The notes under the pieces: generated by a model
Seen by the model: the letters and a program-made list of their open reading frames with translations, nothing else
Told to the model about the DNA's origin: nothing
Databases searched by the model: none
Assembly (NCBI RefSeq): GCF_025200715.1
Contig: NZ_CP104145.1
Span: forward strand, 406,680-470,679
Direction of reading: 5' to 3'
Length of the DNA stretch: 64,000 bases
Source of the DNA: Rhizobium sullae
GTDB taxonomy: Bacteria; Pseudomonadota; Alphaproteobacteria; Rhizobiales; Rhizobiaceae
Made by a program: the position numbers and the translations under genes
Part shown: piece after piece, positions 35,970-43,699 of the stretch
Position numbering within the stretch: position 1 is the first letter of the stretch
Layout of the letters: each line of letters starts with the position of its first letter

Positions 35970-36040
35970 CTGCCCGGATTAAAGCGACAGTTTTGCGTCT
36001 GATTTTTGCACCGTCCCACAATAGGCAGTTTCGCGACACC
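35970..36040 (+). repeat. res-like repeat, copy 1
   Basis: The segment contains AGCGACAGTTTTGCGTCTGA, CCACAATAGGCAGTTTCGCG and ACACC. It resembles copies at 36385-36475 (inverted) and 40815-40905. It lies upstream of the resolvase remnant, where Tn3-type res sites are found. Confidence 0.5.
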
Positions 36041-36159
36041 CGCAACCATGACGGTTGCTGCGGCGTATTTCTGACCCAGCCTATGGGGCTATCCGCTTGC
36101 CCGAATTCTGAGCCAGAGCGCATTGAGGTATATCTAAATGAGCCGAGCGGGAGGGGGAT

Positions 36160-36443
36160 ATGCACGTTGCTCGCGTTTATCTGCGGGTCAGTACGCAAGG
36201 GCAGGATCTTGATCGCCAGGAACCGATCATCGCTGAGGCGAGGGACGCCGGGTACTACATCGCCGGCGTTTACCGCGAGAAGGCATCAGTATCAGCAGGA
36301 CGGCGAAGCTGACCGGCTGCAGCGAAGCGCAGGTGAAGCGCGTCTGGGCTCGACATCAGAAGGAAAGCGGGAAGGAGGAAATGTTGTCGCAAAAGTTGAG
36401 TTCTGCGACTGTGCAAAAGTCAGTTGCAAAACCATCGCTTTGA
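36160..36443 (+). pseudogene. Serine resolvase (TnpR-like) with internal deletion
   Basis: The first 45 residues (MHVARVYLRVSTQGQDLDRQ, then EPIIAEARDAGYYIAGVYRE) are the start of a serine recombinase, with the catalytic Ser in RVSTQGQ. Directly afterwards another frame gives the C-terminal helix-turn-helix, SRTAKLTGCSEAQVKRVWAR and HQKESGK. About 110 central residues are deleted and the two halves are out of frame. It marks an old Tn3-type transposon and explains the neighbouring res-like repeats. Confidence 0.75.
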
Positions 36444-36475
36444 TCGGGAGTTTTCGCGACAAGGGAAGGTCGCCA
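36385..36475 (-). repeat. res-like repeat, copy 2 (inverted)
   Basis: Read on the minus strand it contains CTTGTCGCGAAAACTCCCGA, TCAAAGCGATGG, ACTTTTGCACAGTCGCAGAA and ends TTTTGCGACAA. GTCGCA and TGCGAC form a dyad 12 bp apart. It partly overlaps the resolvase tail and is closely similar to the copy at 40.8 kb in the opposite orientation. Confidence 0.6.
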
Positions 36476-36696
36476 GAGGTGGTTTTCTTCCGTAGCTACC
36501 CTCGGTCGGAACGAGAAAGAAGCGCCTTTTCGCGACATTCATTTCCCTTCTCAAAAGCTGCCCTTCGCGCAACGGCTTGAAGCGACCCGTTGCTGCCATT
36601 CGCCCATAACGCTGAGAGTTCCGGTGCCCTAAGCGGACACTGACCGTGGTCTCCCACGCATATACCCGTCGAACCGCTTGCAGATATCTTCTAATC

Positions 36697-37320
36697 TCAG
36701 GCATGGGCCGTCGCCAGCTTCGCGGCCAAGCAGACGAAAACAACACCTGCACTACGGTTGAGGACGAGCTGCCGTTTGTCGGAGCCTTTGAGCCATGTAC
36801 TGATCGAACCGGAGAGAAGGGCGATGGTCACGAAGGAGAAGAAAGCACAGGTGATGAAGATCGCGCCCAACGCCAACACCTGGAGCACCACGCTGCCGCT
36901 GGCCGGAGACGTGAACTGTGGCAGAAACGCAAGGAAGAATATGGCGACCTTCGGGTTTGTGACGTTCATCACCAGGCCCCGGAGGATCATGCCGCGTGCG
37001 GCAACGGAGCTTTCGCCCTTGATGAGCCTTTCAGGGGCCGCCCTGAATGCCTTCCACGCGAGGTAGACCAGATAACACGCGCCGACGAACTTTAATCCGT
37101 TGAAGGCTAGTTCGGAGGTCTGAAAGATCGCGGCAACGCCCAACGCGACCGCGAGTGTGTGAAATACGAGCCCTGCGCACAGCCCCAACGTGACGAAAAT
37201 GCCGACAGCGCGGCCGTGGATCGCGGACAGGGTCAACACGAACACATTGTCCGGGCCGGGCACCCAGCACAAGACCGTAGCGGCGGCCGCGAACGAGAGC
37301 GCGACGTCGAGTGAAAGCAT
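36697..37320 (-). CDS. LysE/RhtB-family amino-acid exporter
   Basis: An AGGAGAT site precedes the start. The 207-residue product has six predicted membrane helices and the family signature WVPGPDNVFVLTLSAIHGRA at residues 19-38, with NPKVAIFFLAFLPQF near residue 125. It exports a small amino acid or derivative through the inner membrane. It is divergent from an Lrp-type regulator 174 bp away, a standard arrangement in which the regulator senses the exported amino acid. Confidence 0.88.
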   Translation of the reverse strand: MLSLDVALSFAAAATVLCWVPGPDNVFVLTLSAIHGRAVGIFVTLGLCAGLVFHTLAVALGVAAIFQTSELAFNGLKFVGACYLVYLAWKAFRAAPERLIKGESSVAARGMILRGLVMNVTNPKVAIFFLAFLPQFTSPASGSVVLQVLALGAIFITCAFFSFVTIALLSGSISTWLKGSDKRQLVLNRSAGVVFVCLAAKLATAHA

Positions 37321-37494
37321 TCTTATCTCCTGAGGTAATCGGCACATTGGGCGGCTTTGGTCGTTAAGTGTATTGAAGATAGCGCGATCGAACTGCGGAT
37401 GGACCGCATTCCTCAGTGCCTAACTTGATTTCCGTGCGAATTTTTTGCACCTTCAAGGCAATTATGCGAATTATGCGCAGGAGGTATCCTTGGG

Positions 37495-37959
37495 ATGCTC
37501 GATCAGTTCGATATCCGCCTCCTTTCAGCGATCCAAGACAACGCCGATCTCACCAACGCCGAATTGTCCGAGCGCGTCGCGCTTTCGGGATCGCAATGCG
37601 CTCGGCGTCTCGAGCGGCTGCGGCAGGAGGGGTACATCGAGAAGTCGGTATGCGTACTGAGCGCCAAAAAGCTCGGTCTGGCCGTGACCGCTTACACCAC
37701 GATCAGTCTGAGTTCTCATACGGAAGAGGGAAATCGAAGGCTGCATCGTTTCATCGAAGACGCGCCCGAAATCCTTGAATGCTATTCCCAGACTGGTGAC
37801 GCCGACTTTCTAATGAAGATCACGGTGAAGGACCTTGATCACCTCAGCGAGTTCCTTGAGCGGATGATCCATAAGGCAGGAGGGTTGCTCTCGGTAAAGT
37901 CGAGTATCATGTTGAAGACCATCAAGAAGACAAATTCTCTGCCACTGAAATTCGAGTAG
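37495..37959 (+). CDS. Lrp/AsnC-family transcriptional regulator
   Basis: A CAGGAGG site precedes the ATG. The 154-residue product has the AsnC winged helix (MLDQFDIRLLSAIQDNADLT, NAELSERVALSGSQCARRLE, RLRQEGYIEKSV) and a C-terminal RAM domain (EILECYSQTGDADFLMKITV). It probably controls the divergent LysE gene. No disruption is seen. Confidence 0.9.
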   Translation: MLDQFDIRLLSAIQDNADLTNAELSERVALSGSQCARRLERLRQEGYIEKSVCVLSAKKLGLAVTAYTTISLSSHTEEGNRRLHRFIEDAPEILECYSQTGDADFLMKITVKDLDHLSEFLERMIHKAGGLLSVKSSIMLKTIKKTNSLPLKFE

Positions 37960-38094
37960 GGCAGACGTGACAGGTGGACGGGCAAGGGGTGGGTTGCCGC
38001 AATGACTGCTGTTGGCGCACCCTGCTCATTCCGTTGAGTGAGACGAATGACCTTCTTCCACCCAACCGCGACGTAGAGAGCTCCGCGGCTGTAC

Positions 38095-38155
38095 GGCAGA
38101 ACCGAGTCCTGCGGCCGGCTCGGTCGCGCCAAAAGCGGCCATTGCACACGCCAAC
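38095..38155. repeat. Dispersed intergenic repeat, copy Y
   Basis: The minus strand reads AATGGCCGCTTTTGGCGCGA, then CCGGCCGCAGGACTCGG, which matches the inverse of copies A to D and strongly resembles the segment at 16391-16445. It lies at the point where the Nudix fragment is truncated. Confidence 0.4.
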
Positions 38156-38176
38156 TGCTCCCGCTTCAGTTCAAGC

Positions 38177-38362
38177 TCAGTTTCGAAGGGCGGGGCTTTG
38201 CTCGGTTTCCTCGCCGAATTCACGGCGGGCGGCATCAATCACCTGCTCCCCCGCTTCGACTGTTCCTCCCGGCACTTGTATGGGAATTTCAGGAAAATCG
38301 GGTTCATCAAATACCAAAAGACCGCGAGAGGTGGTGCCGTAGACCATGGCTTTCTCAATCAA
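38177..38362 (-). pseudogene. Nudix hydrolase, truncated after the Nudix box
   Basis: A GAGGG site and TTG start lead to LIEKAMVYGTTSRGLLVFDE, then IQVPGGTVEAGEQVIDAARR and EFGEETE, a nearly complete Nudix box. The frame then reads QSPALRN and stops where repeat copy Y begins; about 90 C-terminal residues are absent. The truncation at a repeat copy is noteworthy. Confidence 0.65.
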
Positions 38363-38404
38363 AACGTTCCCTCCATGCGGGATCAGCCTTAATCGACTGA
38401 AAAG

Positions 38405-38970
38405 TCAGAAATTTGATGACATCTTTAACAGCCGGGCCATCTCCCGGTGGGAACGGAGCACCGCGACCGGGACATTGGGCCCATGCCGGTCGATACTTTG
38501 AATGAAGATCGGCGCGTACTTCTTCTCGAAATTCCAGATATAGGAAAGGAACTCCCGGTCTGGCAGCCGTTCAGGGCAACCCGGCGCCATGGCCGGTCGC
38601 ACCGAACCGTAGAAACGGGCAACTCGTTTTGCCAGTCCCAATAAGGCGACACGCCGGGGAACACGGACCCACAGAACAAGATCTGTTTGTGGTAGTCTGA
38701 GATCAAAAGACGATGTCCCACTGCCGTCCATGACCCATCGACTCCGCTGCGCCATTTCGGCGATGAGCGTCCTTTGTTCCTGACGGGCGCGCTCTTTCCA
38801 CCCAGGCAACCACCTGACATCCCGGTCGAGCGACTGGAATTCCAGCCCGAACCTGTTCGCAATCCTCTCGGAAAAGGTCGTCTTCCCCCTCCAGAGCAGC
38901 CGATCACAAGAATTCGATTAGCGCTGGCTAGCTTCGCCGCTGCTTCGTTCAAAGAGACATATCGAGGCAT
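38405..38970 (-). pseudogene. P-loop NTPase (adenylate-kinase-like), frameshifted in Walker A
   Basis: The gene starts MPRYVSLNEAAAKLASANRI LVIGCSGGG. At 38883-38890 one G is missing from a G-run; restoring it gives GKTTFSERIANRFGLEFQSL, completing a Walker A motif. The rest (WLPGWKERARQEQRTLIAEM, RWVMDGSGTSSFDLRLPQTD, LVLWVRVPRRVALLGLAKR) lies in the other frame and is intact, about 188 residues in all. The family resembles DNA-topology-modulation FlaR-like kinases. The ATG overlaps the stop of the upstream Nudix gene (TGATG). Confidence 0.75.
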
Positions 38971-39464
38971 CACGAATTCCTTGCTGACCAGGGCCACCGA
39001 CAAGCCGCTTCGATCAAGAGATGCCGAACCGGCTCACGTCTTACAAATTCGGCCTCTACATGCCTCAGTACATGACGTTGCCCTGCGAATGGCACCATTT
39101 CCAAGGCCGCCTCGAAGGACACCCATCGAAATTCGCTGTGTTCGTGATTGAGGACGACGGTCGCATCAGCATCCACGAAACCGACGAAGACCGGTAACAT
39201 GCTGATGGCATCACGATCGGCCTCGTAGAACTGCTCACAAATATCTGCGGAATACAGACGGTCGCAGGTGAGGTTTGTCTCCTCGCTCGCTTCGCGTAGC
39301 GCCGCTTCCCATGCCTTTTCACCCTCCTCGATCGCGCCGGCGATCTGGCACCATTCGCCCACCAGCGTGTGATTCCGGCGTAGAAGCAACACTTCGCATT
39401 CGGCAGGCACCCTGCGTAGAAGAACGACAGACACCGCAAAGCATCGGATCGGAATTTCAGCCAT
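38970..39464 (-). CDS. Nudix hydrolase
   Basis: The 164-residue product has the Nudix box GAIEEGEKAWEAALREASEE followed by TNL; the usual glycine after EEx is Asn. Flanking strands (FAVSVVLLRRVPAECEVLLL, MLPVFVGFVDADATVVLNHE) are typical; the core resembles dihydroneopterin-triphosphate-type Nudix enzymes. It starts 7 bp after the histidine-phosphatase stop and overlaps the NTPase start by 1 nt, so the three genes form one leftward operon dealing with phosphate-containing metabolites. Confidence 0.82.
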   Translation of the reverse strand: MAEIPIRCFAVSVVLLRRVPAECEVLLLRRNHTLVGEWCQIAGAIEEGEKAWEAALREASEETNLTCDRLYSADICEQFYEADRDAISMLPVFVGFVDADATVVLNHEHSEFRWVSFEAALEMVPFAGQRHVLRHVEAEFVRREPVRHLLIEAACRWPWSARNS

Positions 39465-39471
39465 AACGGCG

Positions 39472-40095
39472 CTACTCCTTCAGGTGAGAGGTGTCTGCCA
39501 ACCGCAGGACAGCACGGCTCCGCCAATAATCATCCTGCCGAAGGTGGGTGATGCTGCCCGATTTTGCCGGAAAACTGACAAAGCCAGCAGCTTCGATCGG
39601 CATCATGATCCAGGCGGCGATGACGAAGGTGAGCGCAAAACCATGAGTGACGATGATCTGGTTGTCACAGGGGCGTGATGCAATGCGATCTATGGATCGA
39701 TAGACCCGCTCTGCGATTTCACGTCTGGTCTCACCGTCCTCGATTCCGCCTCGGTGGTCCATCCTATCGTTGTCGGGAGCTGGGATCTGGCGCGCATCGA
39801 GCCATGCTTGCGGCATGCCGCCAGCAGAACCATAGCTGAGTTCCCGGAGATCGCTGGTGGTTTCGATCGGGCAGAGAAAGCGGTCAGCGATAATTGCGGC
39901 AGTTTGCGAAGCCCGTAAAAGATCGGAGCTGAAAATTTCCACGGGAGCGTCACCTATTGTTGCGGCCAACCTGTCAGCTGTAACTCCTGCGTCAGCTTCA
40001 CCTTGTGCGGTCAGGCCAGTATCGTACCAGCCTCCGACCTTGTTTTCGACGTGATGGATAGACTGAGTGTGTGTGACAACAAATAGATTCTTCAT
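39472..40095 (-). CDS. Histidine-phosphatase-family protein
   Basis: From MKNLFVVTHTQSIHHVENKV the 207-residue product has the phosphoglycerate-mutase fold. The usual RHG is VTHTQS with the catalytic His retained; DLLRASQTAAIIADRF supplies the conserved Arg, and IIVTHGFALTFV the second His. The start was set at the fold's first strand; the frame extends 16 codons upstream without similarity and would run into the res-like dyad. First gene of the phosphatase-Nudix-NTPase operon. Confidence 0.82.
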   Translation of the reverse strand: MKNLFVVTHTQSIHHVENKVGGWYDTGLTAQGEADAGVTADRLAATIGDAPVEIFSSDLLRASQTAAIIADRFLCPIETTSDLRELSYGSAGGMPQAWLDARQIPAPDNDRMDHRGGIEDGETRREIAERVYRSIDRIASRPCDNQIIVTHGFALTFVIAAWIMMPIEAAGFVSFPAKSGSITHLRQDDYWRSRAVLRLADTSHLKE

Positions 40096-40115
40096 AGCAA
40101 TTCGTCTTGAATTTC

Positions 40116-40142
40116 TGTCGCGATAATTCGAAACGTGCGACA
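40116..40142. promoter_or_regulatory. Resolvase-subsite-like dyad
   Basis: TGTCGC and GCGACA flank a 15-bp AT-richer core beginning GATAATTCG; total 27 bp. This is the form of a res subsite of Tn3-type resolvases (TGTC...GATAAT...GACA). It lies 20 bp upstream of the phosphatase start, between it and the HAD gene. Function as a res site is inferred. Confidence 0.4.
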
Positions 40143-40176
40143 CATTAAGCGACTAGAACCTGTGACGTAACAGGCT

Positions 40177-40802
40177 TTAGAATTTTTGCGACAGATCGGA
40201 TCGGAGTTTTGCCAGCGTAGCGGACAGGGAGCTTCCTTCCAGCCACTGGACAGCGATCCAGCCAGACGCTCGTGCGGCCGTGATATTGCAGGCGTATCAT
40301 CTATTAAAAGCAGTTGCTCTGCCGGAAGCCCTGAAAGGCTAGCTGCCTGTTCAAAGAAGGCACGATCGGGTTTGCGGATTCCCAACGCTGCTGAATAGTA
40401 GATGCCATCACAATGGCCACCTAAGCCCAGCACCTCGATCAGATGCGCTGCCCTGACGTGCTCCTGATTGGTCGCCAGATAAACTCTCTTTCCGGCGTCG
40501 CGCTCCTGGCGAAGTTCTTCAAGCAGCTCAGTGTTCAGCCGGGCATCGTTTTCGAACCAATAGGCAACAAAATCATCGTAGGACAGATGCGGAGCTATCT
40601 TTGCCAAGGTGGGCTTCAGGCGATCAGCCAAACCGCAGCGCCCGACAACGATCTCGTTCCAGTGAGGAATGAAGAACTCTCGTTGAAGGTCCGCGGCTGA
40701 AAAACCTAGATCATCCTCGATGGTGGATGCCCAAGGTCTGCCGTCTGAAGGGCGACCGCAAACCAAGACTCCATCCACATCGACCATCAATGCGCTGATC
40801 AA
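40177..40802 (-). pseudogene. HAD-family hydrolase, frameshifted near the C-terminus
   Basis: An AAGGAGA site precedes a TTG giving LISALMVDVDGVLVCGRP, HAD motif I. Motif II is in YLATNQEHVRAAHL, motif III in YYSAALGIRKPDRAFF and motif IV in LLLIDDTPA. At about 40283-40290 one base is missing: the following residues make sense only in the next frame (ITAARASGWIAVQWLEGSSL, SATLAKLRSDLSQKF, stop at 40177). The catalytic core is whole, so the product may keep partial function. It lies upstream of the phosphatase operon in the same direction. Confidence 0.7.
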
Positions 40803-40814
40803 AATCGATTGTCT

Positions 40815-40905
40815 CCTTGTCGCGAAACTCCCGATCAAGGGGAGACTTGTTTTCCTGACCTTTGCGACGTCACAGAATAGGTAGTTTTGCGGCAGCCGCA
40901 ATGTC
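40815..40905 (+). repeat. res-like repeat, copy 3
   Basis: It contains CTTGTCGCGAAACTCCCGAT CAAGG, then CCTGACCTTTGCGACGTCAC, AGAATAGGTAGTTTTGCGGC. It is the direct-orientation partner of the inverted copy at 36385-36475 and a relative of the copy at 35970. The pair encloses 4.3 kb of cargo genes. Confidence 0.55.
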
Positions 40906-41018
40906 TTTCCCTTTGACCCCTTCCAGCAGAGAACACTGCTTCAAATGAAGGCTTGCCCTTGCGCTCGTCCAACGATCAACGGCTTTTCAAGGGCCGCGCT
41001 TCTCTCCGGAATGGGCGT

Positions 41019-42930
41019 TTACTTGCGGTGAAACCTGTTCGTGCCGACGGATGCCTTCATCTCGTCGCGCCGGAACCAGATGGCGCGGCCGCATCTGAGC
41101 GGCGCGTTGCCCGCGGTGAACACGATCTGCTCGTCCGCCCGCATCCGCAGAACTTCATGGGGCTGGATGAGTGGTCTGGCAGCGAGCTGCTTCGAGCGCG
41201 TCCGAGATGATCCCTTTGCCTGGAAGTTGCGGCTGACCTGGTCGATCTCGACGGTGGTCATGCCGCAGCGTTTCGATATGTAATCGGCGGTCTCGGGATC
41301 GTTGATCGCCGCGAACGAGATCCAGCTGGCACTCTCGAACCACTTGCTCGCCGCGTCGCGACCGCCATAGGTTTCGCGCATCTGACCGATCGACTGGTAG
41401 ATCATCGTCAGCGTGATGCCGTATTTGCGTCCGGCGTCGCGCGCGGTCTCGATGATCCGCATGTAGCCGAGGCGGGCGACCTCATCGAGGAAACAGCGCG
41501 CGCCCCTTTATTTGTCCGTCGCAATTGTAGATCGCATTCAGAAACGAGCCGATGATGACCCGCGCAAGACCGGAATGGGTCTCCAAGGTCTTGAGGTCGA
41601 TGTTGATGAAGACGTCGGTGTCTCCCGCCGCGATGTCGCTAGTCGAGAATTTCTTTCCCGACACAAGGGCGGCATAGTTCGGATAGGAAAGCCAGTGTGT
41701 CTCCTTGACCGCATTGGCATAGACGCCAGAGAAGGTTTCCGGCGTCATGTTGACGAAGGCTGCGACGTTCTCCTTCACGAAATCCGAGCCGGAATTGTCG
41801 TAGATATCTTGCAGCCGCTTGCGCAATGTCGGCTCAGGCTCGGAGAGGTTCATGCGCACCTGCCGAAGCGTCTGGTCTTTTTCATCCGTGTGACCGGACA
41901 GGCAGACATCGGCGATGAGTGCCGTCAGCAGCTGGAGCGCCGATGCGCGAAAAAAGTCGTCACGGACACCGCGCGCGCCGCCGCTGTCGCTCATGATCCA
42001 TGAGGCGACCGAGGCGATATCCTCTTCCTTGGTTCCGCCGAAACGTCCGACCCAATCAAGGACGTTAAAGCCAGTGGCCGGCTTTCTGGGATCGAGAATG
42101 AACACGTCCCTTCCCGCTCCGGCCCGATGCCCGGAGACCATCGGTGCGACCTCGTTCGATGGATCGAGCACAATCAGCGTGCCGCCCCATTTGAGTGCCG
42201 TCGGGATGGTCACCGACGTCGTCTTGAAACCGCCCGAACCGGCAAAGACGATCCCATGCGACGAGCCGAACGAGCCATCGAAGCACAGCAAGGCCGACTT
42301 GCCGCCGGCGCCCCAGGTTTCGGCGCTGCTGGCACGAAACGCTTGTGCCGCGACGCTATCCTTGTCGACCCGATAGCACTCGCCGATGACGATACCACCA
42401 GTATCGGGAAACAACTTTGCCACCTCTGTGAGCTTCATCCAATCCGCTTCACCATGCAGCGCCCGCTTGCCCTGAATGCGTTTTGGCTCGGCCCGTGCAA
42501 ATGCCGCATTGCCGATGAGCGCCACGCGGAGCGCGAAGCAGGCACATAACAGCGACACACTCGCTCCGATCGACGTTGCCGGATCGAGAAAGGCCAAGAC
42601 CGTCTTATCGGCGGGTACCGTCTCCATAAAAGCGGAAACGCGCATTGTTTCGCGAAGTGCGGCGATCAAGATCGTCCCACCGCATCCCGCGACGACGCCC
42701 CAACCTGCCTGCTTGATGTTGATCGAGCCGGCGCTCGCGAACAGGAAAACAATCCCGATCGCCGCACTGGCTACATAGGGCAAGGCGATCCCCGCCCGCC
42801 CCCATGCCAGTCGTGCGGCCTCGGTTTTCCCGAAACCGGAAAGCCACTGCTCGATCCCGGTCATTCCGATGACGACCAGGATCATCATCGCCGCTGGCAC
42901 GACGACGAGCGCAATCCTATTGATCGTCAT
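41019..42930 (-). pseudogene. traG: Conjugal coupling protein TraG, frameshifted
   Basis: The gene begins [20 protein letters not shown] with three membrane segments, a Walker A GSGGFKT at residues 231-237 and the VirD4/TraG core (TLIVLDPSNEVAPMVSGHRA, TGFNVLDWVGRFGG). At 41485-41493 the frame is lost: GRALF is followed by PR and stop, while the expected LDEVARLGYMRIIETARDAG continues in another frame to 41019. The lost point is the Walker B region. The two pieces sum to the usual length of about 640 residues. TraG couples the relaxosome to the Trb channel. Last gene of traCDG. Confidence 0.85.
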
Positions 42931-43132
42931 TGCCGAAGTCCTCCACGCCGAGTCCGGTGAGCCTGGATCGCTCGCCATCGTCGCCCTTGATACGGCGGGC
43001 GAGATCGATCAGCGCGCCCAGCAACAGCGCCCGCTTCTCGTAGCGCAGTCCTGCCTTGACGATCAGGCCGCCGAGCTCGATTTTTTCGCGCGTGTCCTTC
43101 TTGCGGGCGTCGGATGTCAAAGTCCTGCTCAT
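42917..43132 (-). CDS. traD: Conjugal transfer protein TraD
   Basis: The 71-residue product ([52 protein letters not shown]) is a normal Ti-type TraD, a small accessory relaxosome protein. It overlaps traG by 14 nt and starts 4 bp after traC, so traC-traD-traG is one operon reading away from oriT. Confidence 0.92.
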   Translation of the reverse strand: MSRTLTSDARKKDTREKIELGGLIVKAGLRYEKRALLLGALIDLARRIKGDDGERSRLTGLGVEDFGNDDQ

Positions 43133-43136
43133 GCGT

Positions 43137-43445
43137 TCAAGCCTCGCCAGCGCTGCCCGCGCCCGCGCCAGGCGCGTCCGCCGCGGCCGACGCTTGTCCG
43201 CTGCTGTCGCCGGCGCCCTTCTTCCCTCCGGTCGTCGCGCTCTTCCCTCCCCCTTGGCCTCCGTGAAACCGCTTCGCTACTTCCTCAAAGGCTGCCTGAA
43301 GCTCCGCCTCGTCGATCTCGATCTCGCCGACGCCCGCCTTGAGCGCGATCCGGCCGATCCGCTCGGCTTCCCTGGTCTCGGCGAGCTTGAGCTGCTCCTG
43401 CAGTTTGGCAATTTCGTCGCGGATTTTCGCGGATGGCTTCTTCAT
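43137..43445 (-). CDS. traC: Conjugal transfer protein TraC
   Basis: A GGGAGA site precedes the ATG. The 102-residue product starts [20 protein letters not shown] with a coiled coil through residue 45, a central [20 protein letters not shown] and a Gly/Ala/Ser-rich tail. It is the Ti-type TraC, which helps TraA at oriT. The long upstream in-frame extension crosses the oriT region and was excluded. Confidence 0.92.
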   Translation of the reverse strand: MKKPSAKIRDEIAKLQEQLKLAETREAERIGRIALKAGVGEIEIDEAELQAAFEEVAKRFHGGQGGGKSATTGGKKGAGDSSGQASAAADAPGAGAGSAGEA

Positions 43446-43518
43446 TCCGATTGTCTCCCTGGCTGAGAAAGCGTGTCTTTCGAAGCCAGTTTTTCGGAGC
43501 GGAGTGCGGAACGCACTA

Positions 43519-43533
43519 CTGTGAATCCTACAA
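43519..43533. promoter_or_regulatory. Candidate TraR-binding box in the oriT region
   Basis: CTGTGAATCCTACAA is a purine/pyrimidine-symmetric dyad (TGT-N9-ACA outer arms). With flanks, 18 of 19 bases match the inverse of the site at 63813-63827 upstream of traI. It lies between the divergent traC and traA promoters, where Ti plasmids have a tra box. Sequence differs from the classical ATGTGCAGATCTGCACAT. Confidence 0.55.
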
Positions 43534-43588
43534 TCGCCAACGGCGATGCTTTGGTGGATCATCCCGGCCGTTCCGAAGGAGCGGCTTC

Positions 43589-43620
43589 CAAGGGCGCAAT
43601 TATACGTCGCTGGCGCGACG
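43589..43620. other. oriT: oriT core, RSF1010/pTi type
   Basis: An inverted repeat CGTCGC-TGGC-GCGACG (43605-43620) is followed on the minus strand by TATAATTGCGCCCTTGG. The TGCGCCCT next to a dyad is the nic region of RSF1010-type (MobQ) oriT sites, as described for pTiC58. Nicking is expected on the minus strand after the CCCT, near 43590. It lies between traC and traA as in Ti plasmids and fits the MobQ relaxase TraA. Confidence 0.85.
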
Positions 43621-43699
43621 TGTTGCTGAGAGAGCCTGGTGGGGCCGCCGCTCCCGACGAACCCTTTGATTTCGTTCGCAACCGGGAGAGAACTCCGCC

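Noticed and set aside
40110..40200. A fourth full copy of the res-like repeat
   Set aside because: Only the 27-bp dyad at 40116-40142 stands out; the rest is the coding end of the HAD gene.
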